From contig CALJWY010000086.1 of the NCBI GenBank assembly GCA_937974465.1, forward strand, positions 1 to 15,947: a stretch of DNA of 15,947 nucleotides, written 5' to 3'. A program made the translations under genes and the position numbers. Every line of letters begins with the position of its first letter. Position 1 is the first letter of the stretch. Of this stretch, positions 1 through 8,356 are shown one piece after another. This stretch comes from an uncultured Lysobacterales bacterium (lineage in GTDB: Bacteria; Pseudomonadota; Gammaproteobacteria; Xanthomonadales; SZUA-36). Below the pieces are notes generated by a model. It made no database searches, was not told where the DNA came from, and saw nothing but the letters and a program-made list of their open reading frames with translations.

Positions 1-574
1 TTTCCAGGATTTCCCGGTCCCTGGCGCGGCCAACAATGGCGGGGACATGTGCATATTCATCCTCCAGCGCCATCAAGCGGACCGTACTTTCGTCGGATTC
101 AACAACCACCGCCTTGATGCCACGCGCCAGTAGTCCCGATACCGTCATTGAACCCGTATTCCCGAAGCCGCAGACGATATAAAACGGATCTTTCAACCAC
201 CTGACCTGCCGGATAAAGCGATTTCTTTGAAATGCACCCTGGAATTGCTTGTCAAGGATCAGGCCGAGTAGCGTACCAATTGAATACAACCACGCGATGA
301 CATTTGGCAACAGCAGTACAAAAACCAATACTCTCTGTGAAGGTGTAAAGGTATAGGGGATTTCGCCAAAGCCGATTGTGGTTTGCATGATGGCGATAAA
401 GTACGCAGCATCCATGAAACTCATGTAATACGGCTGGCCATTATCATCCATACCGGGAACCGAAGTCATCGCCACCGTTGAGAAGAAATAGACCAGTATC
501 AGTGTGATGATGGGCGTACGCATACGCCGCATCGTCATCCAGACGAAATCATTCTGTGGTGAGTGACGTGGCAA
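1..574 (-). CDS. Potassium channel family protein with TrkA-N NAD-binding domain (3' end missing)
   Basis: Probable cation channel of the inner membrane with a cytoplasmic nucleotide-binding regulatory domain. The 191 visible residues show a first membrane helix (about 21-40), a pore loop with filter-like TTIGFGE (65-71), a second helix (about 82-108), then a Rossmann-type GFGNTG glycine motif (136-141) followed by a beta strand ending in acidic residues, as in TrkA-N/RCK domains. The rest lies beyond the left edge. No ATG lies close to the upstream stop. I chose TTG at 574, with a weak GGGG Shine-Dalgarno element 8 bases upstream, because it keeps the N-terminal residues NDFVW before the first helix, which I recall from relatives. 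ATG at 538 is the alternative. It follows the four-helix protein gene by 23 bases and is probably co-transcribed with it. Family is confident; ion selectivity is inferred from the filter. Confidence 0.85.
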   Translation of the reverse strand, partial: MPRHSPQNDFVWMTMRRMRTPIITLILVYFFSTVAMTSVPGMDDNGQPYYMSFMDAAYFIAIMQTTIGFGEIPYTFTPSQRVLVFVLLLPNVIAWLYSIGTLLGLILDKQFQGAFQRNRFIRQVRWLKDPFYIVCGFGNTGSMTVSGLLARGIKAVVVESDESTVRLMALEDEYAHVPAIVGRARDREILE

Positions 575-597
575 AGGGTCGACCCCGAAATTAACCG

Positions 598-981
598 TTA
601 GCGACGAATGCTGATGGTTTCTGCGATCAACAGCGTAACTGAAACCAGGTTGGCCAGTAAGGCGCCACCGGACAAGGAAACGATGTGTGGGATCACTTCA
701 GCTGTAATCGCCGAATGAGAAATATTGACCACCCAGACCCAGGTGCCTGCGGCGATAAGTAGCTGGAGATCGGCCACCAGGCTGGTGGCAAGTAAAACTG
801 CGCCCATCTGTGAGCGGTCTCCAAACTTCATGATGGTTGCGATAATACTGACTGCCAGTGCTGCAGCAAGCTCAAGCCCTTCGTGGTGGGCCGGGTTATC
901 AATATCGCCAATAAAGAAGCCAAAGTTCAGTGTTAGAGCCAGGACGATAAAAAAGGCAAACATGACTTTTTCGAAATTCAC
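598..981 (-). CDS. Small four-helix inner-membrane protein, DUF6394-like, partner of the channel gene
   Basis: A 127-residue hydrophobic protein of unknown function. Four membrane helices can be seen at about 7-27, 37-54, 58-85 and 101-124, with a conserved-looking GDIDNP segment after the first helix and KFGDRSQMGAVLLATSLVAD across the second loop and third helix. I recall this pattern as DUF6394, a family found beside potassium channel genes in gammaproteobacteria; that name is from memory and should be checked. The start is GTG (979-981) with a GGGAG element 10 bases upstream; the next ATG would remove the MNFEKV N-terminus. It ends 23 bases before the channel gene, so a shared transcript and a joint role in cation handling are plausible. 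A weak promoter and the hairpin upstream suggest that it begins a transcription unit separate from the M16 peptidase gene. Confidence 0.75.
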   Translation of the reverse strand: MNFEKVMFAFFIVLALTLNFGFFIGDIDNPAHHEGLELAAALAVSIIATIMKFGDRSQMGAVLLATSLVADLQLLIAAGTWVWVVNISHSAITAEVIPHIVSLSGGALLANLVSVTLLIAETISIRR

Positions 982-1013
982 GGTGGCTGTTCTCCCTGTT
1001 GGTTTTGAGACTA

Positions 1014-1043
1014 AGAATAGTCTTAATCTGTCCCGCCTGCCAG
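1014..1043 (-). promoter_or_regulatory. Weak candidate sigma70 promoter for the DUF6394-like/channel pair
   Basis: On the minus strand, CTGGCA (1038-1043) and TATTCT (1014-1019) are 18 bases apart, each matching four of six consensus bases. The predicted transcript start would leave a leader of roughly 25 bases before the GTG codon. An inverted repeat AGACTA/TAGTCT (1008-1013 and 1018-1023) overlaps the -10 hexamer and could be an operator. This rests on pattern only. Confidence 0.25.
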
Positions 1044-1044
1044 T

Positions 1045-1069
1045 GGGGTGCGCAAAACATGCGCACCCC
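1045..1069. terminator. Strong GC-rich hairpin after the M16 peptidase gene, without a U tract
   Basis: GGGGTGCGC (1045-1053) and GCGCACCCC (1061-1069) form a perfect nine-pair stem with a seven-base loop, starting 15 bases after the peptidase stop codon. Neither side is followed by a run of T, so it is not a canonical intrinsic terminator. It may be a 3' end that stabilises the mRNA or a U-less terminator separating the peptidase transcript from the downstream membrane pair. Confidence 0.5.
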
Positions 1070-1083
1070 GGTATTGGCGCGGC

Positions 1084-3834
1084 TTATTCGATGATATTGC
1101 CATCGACATCCATAATGGATACTTCACCGAGATTCAGGCTACGAATTTTTTCTTCAATTTCCTTACGGTCACCGACAATCAACCAGGTCAGCTTTTCCGG
1201 ATGCAGAACCTGTTCGGCGGCACCCTGAACGTTCTCAAGGTTGATAGCCTCGTAACGCGATTTGAGCGTGGGAACATAATCGTCATCACGGCCGAAACGC
1301 TGATTGGATAACATGGCACCCATCACGGCGTTGCCTGTCTCGAATCGGCCGGGCAAACTATTGACGTTGTTGTGCACGCTTTTTTTCAATTCAGCGCTGG
1401 TAGCGGGCTTGGTGGCAAGATATTGATCGAACTCCTTGCCAAGCTCCTGCACTGATTCCATTGTCTTGTCGGTCTGCACCGGTGCATATGCCATCCATGG
1501 GCGCTGGCCGCGTGCATCGTACATGAAGGTATAAGCACCATAGGACCATGACTTGTCCTCGCGCAGGTTCATGTTAACGCGTGCGCTGAATTGACCACCG
1601 AGAATATCGTTCATCGTGGTAATGTCCAGGTTATTACCGGCGCCGGTGGGCGGTGCTACATGACCGGCAAGTATCAGGGACTGGGGCGAATCAGGCTTGT
1701 CAATAATAAAGACCCTGCCTTGTGACGGCAGGGCAACATCAGCCATGTTCTTGCGCGGGGTAGCCATGCGGTTTTCGCGCCATTTGCCAAAGTTTTTTTC
1801 CAGCAACGGCAGAATTTCTTCCATACTGGTGGCGCCGACCACGAATAGTGTTCCATTGCTCGGCCTGATCCAGGTCTGATGGAAAGACTGCATGTCTTCA
1901 CGCGTTAATGAACTCACCGACTCTTCAGTGCCCGAGCCCGTTAATGGAATGCCGTAAGCATGGTCCTTTCCGTACAACAACGGCGGTAGATTACGCAACG
2001 CCAATTGCACCGGTTGGCTCTTTTCCTGCTTGATCTGAGCCAGCAATCGTGGACGCAAGCGGTCAATTTCAGATTGCTCAAAAGACGGGTTGCGAACGAT
2101 ATCGGCAAACAACTCCAGTGATGGTTCCAATTTGGCCTGCAAGGCTGACAGGCTTAGTATCGACATATCCAGGTTGGAGTTAACGGCAATGTTGGCTCCA
2201 AGTCGTTCGGCTTCGAGGCTGATTTCCAGGGCGGAACGTTTGCGGGTTCCTTCGTCCATCATGGAGAGGGTGAAATTCGCTGTTCCGGGTTTGCCAAATG
2301 AGTCTGCGGCGTAGCCAGCGTCAAACTGCAATGAAATATTTACCACCGGCACCGCGTGTCTCTCTGCAAGCACAACACCCAGGCCATTGCTCAATTCGGC
2401 ACGTTGTATCTCGGGGAAAGCCAACTCGGGCAGGGTGCCCACTGCGGGTAAGCCCGTGCTGCGGTCAACCTGTGCCTCTCCAGACTGGTATTCACCAAAT
2501 GGCAACACATCCAGCTGGTAACGACCTTTGCCCAGCCAGGCCATTGAGGTTTCGCGAACCGTGGACGGGCTGGCATCATTCATCCAGTCCAGCCGCACGC
2601 GGAAGAATCCGGGGTCGCCAGCATAGAGTTCACCGCGAGCCAATGCAGTGGCTTTGCCGGAGAACCCTCCGATTTGTTCGAGGCCACGGATCATTGAAGC
2701 ACTAGCCTGCGTTTTAACCCGTTCCAGCTCTTCCTCGGTTGGCCCCTCCTTAACAAAGCGGTCGATCTCCCGGTCAATGATACGGTTAACCTCTGCCAGC
2801 GAGGATCCATCCTTGAGTCTTGTGTCGATGGTAAAAATGCTTGCCAGTTCATGTTCTTCAACATCGACGGAGACGTTGCTCGCAAGTTGGTCTTTATAAA
2901 CCAGGGCCTGGTACAGGCGGGAATTCTTACCTGAACCCAGCACGGAAGCAGCCAGTCGTAACTGGGTGTTTTCGTTGGTGGTGCGCCCCGGAACGGTCCA
3001 GAAACGATAACTGCGGGTCTGGGGAACACGGTCATACATGACTTCATGGACGTCACCGGTGCGTTCCGGCACCATCGCTTTTATACGCTTGACCGGTGGT
3101 CCGGCCTGGATATCGCCGAAATACTTTTCAGTCAGTGTACGGGCGGTTTCAGTATCGATATCGCCGGCCAGCACCAACACTGTATTGGCAGCACCATAGT
3201 AATCCTTGAACCACTGGTGCACGTCTTCAAGAGAAGCGGCATCCAGGTCTGCCATTGAGCCTATGGTGCTGTGGCGGTAAGGGTGGCCGGGAGGGAATAG
3301 ACCTTCAAGTTGCCGGTATTCAACTTTGCCATAGGGTTGGCTGTCGCCCTGGCGTTTCTCGTTCTGTACCACGCCTCGTTGCTCGTCGAGTTTTTCCTGC
3401 GTGACGGCACCCAACAGATGCCCCATGCGATCAGACTCGAGCCAAAGAGCCATGTCCAGGGCGGGTGTTGGTACATTTTCGAAATAGTTGGTGCGATCAA
3501 ACCAGGTGGTGCCGTTCATGGCGGTTGCACCGACCTGCTCAAAGGGCTCAAAAAACTCGGCGTCATGGTTTTCCGAGCCATTGAACATCAGGTGTTCAAA
3601 CAGGTGGGCAAACCCGGTTTTCCCCTCGGGCTCATCCTTCGAGCCGACGTGGTACCAGATACTGATGGCGACAATGGGGGCTTTACGATCCTCATGGACG
3701 ATGACGGTCAATCCATTGTCCAGGGTGAACTTATCAAAGGGTATGTCAATCTCTGCCATGTTGGCATTTAATGCTGTGCTGAATAACACTGATATACCAA
3801 GTAGCAAGGTGTTGGCGAACTTGAGGAACTTCAT
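1084..3834 (-). CDS. Exported M16 (pitrilysin/insulinase) family zinc metallopeptidase, two tandem M16 units
   Basis: Predicted periplasmic zinc peptidase that degrades peptides or small proteins. Residues 1-24 are a Sec signal peptide, with likely cleavage after ALNA. The inverted zinc motif HLFEH occupies 77-81 (metal ligands His77 and His81, catalytic Glu80), with the third ligand probably Glu159 in QNEKR, at the spacing usual for the family. The second unit (about 470-900) has no HxxEH motif and is the usual inactive half, but it keeps the Arg758/Tyr765 pair in LREDKSWSYGAY that resembles the substrate-binding RxxxxxxY of the family. At 916 residues it has the length of single-chain two-unit enzymes such as PqqL-type proteins; nothing nearby suggests PQQ synthesis. 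The ATG is preceded by GGAGA at a 6-base spacing. It follows csiV by 146 bases, so it may have its own promoter, though none is clear. Substrate is unknown. Confidence 0.93.
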   Translation of the reverse strand: MKFLKFANTLLLGISVLFSTALNANMAEIDIPFDKFTLDNGLTVIVHEDRKAPIVAISIWYHVGSKDEPEGKTGFAHLFEHLMFNGSENHDAEFFEPFEQVGATAMNGTTWFDRTNYFENVPTPALDMALWLESDRMGHLLGAVTQEKLDEQRGVVQNEKRQGDSQPYGKVEYRQLEGLFPPGHPYRHSTIGSMADLDAASLEDVHQWFKDYYGAANTVLVLAGDIDTETARTLTEKYFGDIQAGPPVKRIKAMVPERTGDVHEVMYDRVPQTRSYRFWTVPGRTTNENTQLRLAASVLGSGKNSRLYQALVYKDQLASNVSVDVEEHELASIFTIDTRLKDGSSLAEVNRIIDREIDRFVKEGPTEEELERVKTQASASMIRGLEQIGGFSGKATALARGELYAGDPGFFRVRLDWMNDASPSTVRETSMAWLGKGRYQLDVLPFGEYQSGEAQVDRSTGLPAVGTLPELAFPEIQRAELSNGLGVVLAERHAVPVVNISLQFDAGYAADSFGKPGTANFTLSMMDEGTRKRSALEISLEAERLGANIAVNSNLDMSILSLSALQAKLEPSLELFADIVRNPSFEQSEIDRLRPRLLAQIKQEKSQPVQLALRNLPPLLYGKDHAYGIPLTGSGTEESVSSLTREDMQSFHQTWIRPSNGTLFVVGATSMEEILPLLEKNFGKWRENRMATPRKNMADVALPSQGRVFIIDKPDSPQSLILAGHVAPPTGAGNNLDITTMNDILGGQFSARVNMNLREDKSWSYGAYTFMYDARGQRPWMAYAPVQTDKTMESVQELGKEFDQYLATKPATSAELKKSVHNNVNSLPGRFETGNAVMGAMLSNQRFGRDDDYVPTLKSRYEAINLENVQGAAEQVLHPEKLTWLIVGDRKEIEEKIRSLNLGEVSIMDVDGNIIE

Positions 3835-3980
3835 GAGGTCTCTCCGTTATTCGATTGGATTATTCTTAGGTATTAGTGGATGCGTACTCTTTAAAAATTG
3901 TGCCTATACTGTCTTTAATCCAGTGCGTTGAATAGCACCAAAAGTCATGCTTTTAACAAAATATCCAGATCTTTTTGAGG

Positions 3981-4763
3981 TTATTCAGGCGCGATCGCAG
4001 TAACAAGAACCAGCACGCCAAATTGAGGTGTATCAAAGTACTGCATCCGCCCGCTCTGGATTTGCCGGTTCTGCTTTAATGCGAATACAAGGTAATCAGA
4101 AACGCTGTCTGAGGCCGACTCGTTAGCAGTCGTTGATGTTTCTTCGCCCGGTAACCCCGGAGCCCGCACCGACTGGGGCCTCCTTTCTCGCAACTCCAGG
4201 TCGAGATAAAGGTGTAAAAAGCGGCTGCGCCTGAGTTGCACGCTTCCGTCAAGTTGGTAAAAGTTGTTTCGCAACCCTGCCGGCGGGTCATCACTTGCGA
4301 GGTCAGTTTCTATCAACTCGACTGGTGGTTGCACCGGGGCACCAATAATTTGATCGTCATGGACCCGAATGGGCGGGTAGTAATCGATTCGGTTTTGTTC
4401 CCATGCCGAGTAGATGAGTGGCCGGTAATTGCTGCTGGATCTCAGGCGGCGCCACGCTGCGTCCATCTCGGTGCCTTTATCCAGTAAGGGTATTAAATCA
4501 TCGGGCAGATCGGGGCGCTCGACAGGAGATAGGTCAATGACCCTGTTTTCTAATGGTTCGCCCTGCGGTGACGGCTGCGGATTGTTGTCGGTTACCACTT
4601 TGAGATCCGGGTGCTGGGAGAAACTGCGGAGCTTGTCGACTTCGGAGGCTGTAGCAATAACTGACAGGTTTCTGAGCACGATAAGCTCGACGCGATAGGC
4701 CCCGGATTCGGCCAGGGTAGCGGAACTGAGCAACAATAATACGAAGGGCAGCAGACGTTTCAT
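3981..4763 (-). CDS. csiV: CsiV family periplasmic peptidoglycan-binding protein
   Basis: Secreted protein of 260 residues with a signal peptide (1-18, cleavage after TLA). The mature start YRVELIVLRN, the central block WRRLRSSSNYRPLIYSAWEQ, the VQLRRSRFLHLYLDLEL strand and the C-terminal IQSGRMQYFDTPQFGVLVLV match my memory of the CsiV family. In Vibrio cholerae, CsiV binds peptidoglycan and supports cell-wall synthesis by PBP1A with its activator LpoA; the same role here is inferred from family. It lies 149 bases downstream of mfd, the order I recall from other gammaproteobacteria such as Pseudomonas. The start has only a close-set AGGG element, so translation may be modest. The middle (about residues 55-110) is proline-rich and low in conservation, probably a linker. 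Confidence 0.85.
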   Translation of the reverse strand: MKRLLPFVLLLLSSATLAESGAYRVELIVLRNLSVIATASEVDKLRSFSQHPDLKVVTDNNPQPSPQGEPLENRVIDLSPVERPDLPDDLIPLLDKGTEMDAAWRRLRSSSNYRPLIYSAWEQNRIDYYPPIRVHDDQIIGAPVQPPVELIETDLASDDPPAGLRNNFYQLDGSVQLRRSRFLHLYLDLELRERRPQSVRAPGLPGEETSTTANESASDSVSDYLVFALKQNRQIQSGRMQYFDTPQFGVLVLVTAIAPE

Positions 4764-4912
4764 TTGCCCTAGTTTAGGTGGTTTGATTCAGATGACCAAG
4801 AGCCTTGGGCCTGGATGGAGAAAATTCTGTCAAATACACGGTTGAAAAATATCATATTGGAGCGGCGTCCCGGTTAAGTGTTTTCAACATCGCCGTTTCC
4901 CGCCGGGCGGCG

Positions 4913-7900
4913 TCAAGGCGTGAGCTTGTCGAGAATCTCGTGACTGATGAGGATTCGCTCTTCAGCATCCTCGACGTCGAACAACAAGCGTAATTTTTGT
5001 GGTCCCTGTAGTTTGTAATCAAACGGTTGTTTTTGAATCATCTCCAGCAGCGCAACGGGGTTTGCCGTGGTCGACTCTTTAAACTCAATACGGCCACCTG
5101 TTTCGCCAAAATCAATACGGCTGATACCAATGGCGCGGGCTTTTTGCCGTAATTCGGCAACCTGAAACAGGTGTTTGGTCTGCTGGGGCAACAGGCCAAA
5201 ACGATCGATCATCTCGACCTGCAGGTCTCGTAATGTGGCCTGGTCGGGGGCGCTTGCAATCCGCTTATAAAGAGTCAGGCGCGTGTGGATATCGCCCAGC
5301 CAGTCTTCCGGGATCAGCGCTGACATATGCAATTCAATTTCAGTTTCCTCGTGCAAACTACCTTCGAGGTCAACCTCTTTGCCCTCTCGCAAGGCGGCAA
5401 CAGCACGGCTCAGCAATTCACTGTACAGGCTGAAGCCCACGGACTGGATCTCGCCGCTCTGTTCATCACCCAGCAATTCGCCTGCCCCGCGAATCTCAAG
5501 GTCATGGGTGGCCAGGGTAAAGCCCGCCCCCAGCTCTTCCAGTGATGCAATGGCCTCCAGTCGCTTGTGTGCATCACGGGTCATGCTGCGTTTGTCCGGA
5601 ACCACAAGATAGGCATAGGCACGGTGATGTGAACGACCGACGCGCCCACGGAGCTGATGCAGTTGGGCGAGGCCAAATTTGTCAGCGCGGTTGACGATAA
5701 TGGTATTGGCGGTTGGCACGTCGATGCCATTTTCTATGATCGTCGTGCAGACCAGCACATTGATACGTTGCCGGTAGAAATCCAGCATGACTTTCTCGAG
5801 TTCACCCCTGGGCATCTGCCCGTGGGCGACACGAATACGGGCCGAGGGCACCAATTCACTCAATTCGCGTGCGATTTGTTCGATGTTACGCACTTCATTA
5901 TGTAGAAAGAATGCCTGGCCGCCGCGTTGTATTTCGCGTTGCAGGGCCTCGCGTATCAGGGCGCTGTCCCATTGCGATACGAGTGTCTTGACGGCCATGC
6001 GGCGGGCTGGCGGCGTTGCGATGATAGACAGATCCCGTATACCTGCCATAGCCATGTTAAGTGTGCGTGGAATAGGGGTTGCGGTTAGGGTCAGCATGTC
6101 CACCTCCGCACGCAATTGTTTCAGGCGTTCCTTTTGTTGTACGCCGAAACGTTGCTCTTCATCGACTATCACGAGCCCCAGTCGCTTGAAGCGTATATTA
6201 CGCTGCAACAATTTATGCGTGCCGATGACAATATCGACTTTGCCGTTTTCCAGGTCCTTGAGGGAGGCATCGAGTTGTTTGCCGGTGCGGAAGCGTGACA
6301 GCAGTTCGATGCGGACCGGCCAGTCTGCAAAACGATCGCTAAAGTTGGAAAAGTGCTGTTGGGCGAGCAGGGTGGTTGGCACCAGCAGGGCCACCTGTTT
6401 CTGCCCCTGCACGGCCACGTAGGCTGCGCGTAAGGCAACTTCGGTCTTGCCGAAGCCGACATCCCCGCATACAACGCGGTCCATGGGCTGGGTGGACACC
6501 ATGTCCTCTATCACGGCTTCGATAGTGCTTTGCTGATCCTGGGTTTCTTCAAATGGAAAACCGGAGCAAAATTCTGCATACATGGACCGGTCGAGTTCGA
6601 AACCAAATCCTTGTCGGGCTTGCCTGCGGGCGTACAGATCCAGCAGCTCTGCTGCAACATCGCGTACTTTCTTCGCAGCGCGCCGGCGCACTTTGCCCCA
6701 TTGTTCACCGCCTAGCTTGTGCAGGGGCGCAGTTTCGGCCGCACCACCGGTATACCGGCTAATCAGGTGCATGGAAGTGACCGGTACGTATAACTTATCC
6801 TTGCCGGCATATTCCAGCATCAGGAATTCAGCTTCGCGACCATCGATTTCGAGTGATTGCAGACCCTGGTACCTGCCGATGCCCTGGTCTTCGTGAACGA
6901 CCGGATCGCCCGGTTCAAGGTCCGAGAGACTCCTGATGATGGCCTCAGGGTCACGTTCGGAAAGTTTACGCGTGGTCTTGGGCCTGGCCCGGCCGCCAAA
7001 CAATTGGCTTTCGGTCAGTACGGCAATATCTTCCGCAGCAATAAAGCCCGCTTCAAGAGGAAGTACAGCAAGACCCAGTTGTGAATCGCTGGCCAGAAAT
7101 TCCGACCAGCTTTCAAAGCGCTGCGGTTGCACTCCGAAGGCCCGTAGTGTCTCCGAAAGCACCTCCCGGCGGCCGGTGGTATCCGCGGCGAACATGATCC
7201 TGCCTGGAAAGCTGTCCTTGAACTGCAACAAGGCTGCGGCGGGTTCGTTACCACGATCATGGATATGCAGGTCGGGGGCAGGCAGGGTGCTGAATTCAAG
7301 GGCGTTGGCGGGAGCGTCACTCTTATCAGCCAGGCTTATTCCGTTGAACACATCCAGTTGATCCTGGGTGTCTTTGGGGCTGAAATACATTTCAGCCGGG
7401 TCAAGGATGGGTCGTTCTAAGTCGTGCCTGCGCTGTTCCCAGCGCTCCGAAGTGGATGACCAGAAGTCGATCGCGGCCTCTTCGATACCCTGTTGCCTGA
7501 TCACCAGGGGGTTTGCAGGCAAGTACGCCAGCAGGCTTTCGGTGCTTTCATAAAACAATGGCAGGTATTGCTCCAGGCCCTGTGGGTGTAAACCCTGGCG
7601 CAAATCCTGGTAGATCGGCACATTGCGGGTATCGACCACAAAGCGGTAGCGAAATGCTTTACGCATGGCATCGAAAGCATCTGCATCACTGGGGTATTCA
7701 CGCGCAGGCAGCATGGTGAATTCATTGAGTTCTGCGGTTGAACGCTGGGACTCCGGATCAAAGCTTCTCAGGGAGTCAATTTCCTCGTCAAAAAGGTCAA
7801 TTCTCAGGGGCTGTTTTGCGCCACTGGGATACAGGTCAACCACAGAGCCGCGCACGGCGAACTGGCCAGCCTGGTAGACAGGGTCGGCGTGGCTGTACCC

Positions 7901-8356
7901 GGCTTTCAGCAGGCGTTGACGGAAATCATCGATGATCAGCCTCTGTCCGCATCTTAGTTGTATGTTTCTCCCCAAAGCATGGCTTCTGGGTGGCAACCTT
8001 TGCATCAGCGTGGTGATGGGAACCAGAATTAAACCCTTGGTTAAACCTGACAGTGAAGACAGGGTTGCAAGGCGCTCAGCTATGATATCCGGGTGTGGCG
8101 AAAACGGGTCGTAGGGCAGGGTCTCATGATCGGGGAAGTGCAGCACCGGCAGACTGCCGTCATTGAGCAGGCGGATATCCTGCTCCAGCATCTGCGCCTG
8201 GTGGCTGGAACGCGCCACGAACAGCACAAAGCCTTTGTGTTGCTGTGCCGCCGACAATAAGGCCAGGGCAGCACTACTGCCGTGCAGCCCCGTCCAGGCG
8301 CTTGTGCTGGCGTCGAAGCGCGCCTTTAGTGGGCTGCAAGGCCCTTCAATATTCAT
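4913..8356 (-). CDS. mfd: Transcription-repair coupling factor Mfd
   Basis: Superfamily 2 DNA translocase that pushes stalled RNA polymerase off DNA and recruits UvrA to the lesion. The 1147 residues match the E. coli length. In order: a UvrB-like N-terminal region that binds UvrA (about 15-340), a variable linker, the RNA polymerase interaction domain (about 480-560, GDPVVHEDQGIGRYQGL), Walker A GDVGFGKTE (631-639), DEEQ box (732-735), TATPIPRT (758-765), the motif VI helicase element QLRGRVGR (901-908) with the adjacent translocation region, and the C-terminal TRCF domain (about 1000-1140). No motif is missing and no frameshift is seen. The start codon overlaps the nhaC stop as ATGA, so translation is likely coupled to the antiporter. 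No intrinsic terminator follows; csiV may be reached by read-through. Confidence 0.98.
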   Translation of the reverse strand: MNIEGPCSPLKARFDASTSAWTGLHGSSAALALLSAAQQHKGFVLFVARSSHQAQMLEQDIRLLNDGSLPVLHFPDHETLPYDPFSPHPDIIAERLATLSSLSGLTKGLILVPITTLMQRLPPRSHALGRNIQLRCGQRLIIDDFRQRLLKAGYSHADPVYQAGQFAVRGSVVDLYPSGAKQPLRIDLFDEEIDSLRSFDPESQRSTAELNEFTMLPAREYPSDADAFDAMRKAFRYRFVVDTRNVPIYQDLRQGLHPQGLEQYLPLFYESTESLLAYLPANPLVIRQQGIEEAAIDFWSSTSERWEQRRHDLERPILDPAEMYFSPKDTQDQLDVFNGISLADKSDAPANALEFSTLPAPDLHIHDRGNEPAAALLQFKDSFPGRIMFAADTTGRREVLSETLRAFGVQPQRFESWSEFLASDSQLGLAVLPLEAGFIAAEDIAVLTESQLFGGRARPKTTRKLSERDPEAIIRSLSDLEPGDPVVHEDQGIGRYQGLQSLEIDGREAEFLMLEYAGKDKLYVPVTSMHLISRYTGGAAETAPLHKLGGEQWGKVRRRAAKKVRDVAAELLDLYARRQARQGFGFELDRSMYAEFCSGFPFEETQDQQSTIEAVIEDMVSTQPMDRVVCGDVGFGKTEVALRAAYVAVQGQKQVALLVPTTLLAQQHFSNFSDRFADWPVRIELLSRFRTGKQLDASLKDLENGKVDIVIGTHKLLQRNIRFKRLGLVIVDEEQRFGVQQKERLKQLRAEVDMLTLTATPIPRTLNMAMAGIRDLSIIATPPARRMAVKTLVSQWDSALIREALQREIQRGGQAFFLHNEVRNIEQIARELSELVPSARIRVAHGQMPRGELEKVMLDFYRQRINVLVCTTIIENGIDVPTANTIIVNRADKFGLAQLHQLRGRVGRSHHRAYAYLVVPDKRSMTRDAHKRLEAIASLEELGAGFTLATHDLEIRGAGELLGDEQSGEIQSVGFSLYSELLSRAVAALREGKEVDLEGSLHEETEIELHMSALIPEDWLGDIHTRLTLYKRIASAPDQATLRDLQVEMIDRFGLLPQQTKHLFQVAELRQKARAIGISRIDFGETGGRIEFKESTTANPVALLEMIQKQPFDYKLQGPQKLRLLFDVEDAEERILISHEILDKLTP

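Noticed and set aside
577..700. Fusion or frameshift between the DUF6394-like gene and the channel gene
   Set aside because: The channel frame is open back into the upstream gene, but there is no start codon in it and both proteins are complete at that junction, so two separate genes explain it better.
725..1228. Plus-strand open frame of 167 codons across the DUF6394-like gene and the hairpin
   Set aside because: It covers two minus-strand genes and the gap between them, with a Ser-rich product lacking any domain.
3310..3771. Plus-strand open frame of 153 codons inside the M16 gene
   Set aside because: It runs opposite the conserved zinc-site region of the peptidase; its hydrophobic look follows from the antisense of that sequence.
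3961..3980. AT-rich imperfect dyad after the csiV stop as a terminator
   Set aside because: The stem is short, AT-only and mismatched, so it would not hold.
4771..4799. TTGGTC-17-TAAACT as a csiV promoter
   Set aside because: The -10 would be only seven bases from the ATG, giving a leaderless transcript that omits the visible AGGG element; the match is also weak.
4889..4912. GC-rich CCGCC/GGCGG sequence just after the mfd stop as a terminator
   Set aside because: The loop would be a single base and no T run follows in the direction of transcription.
5787..6422. Plus-strand open frame of 211 codons inside mfd
   Set aside because: It lies wholly opposite the conserved helicase core of mfd, its product is rich in Ser, Arg and Cys with no recognisable domain, and it is a typical shadow frame.
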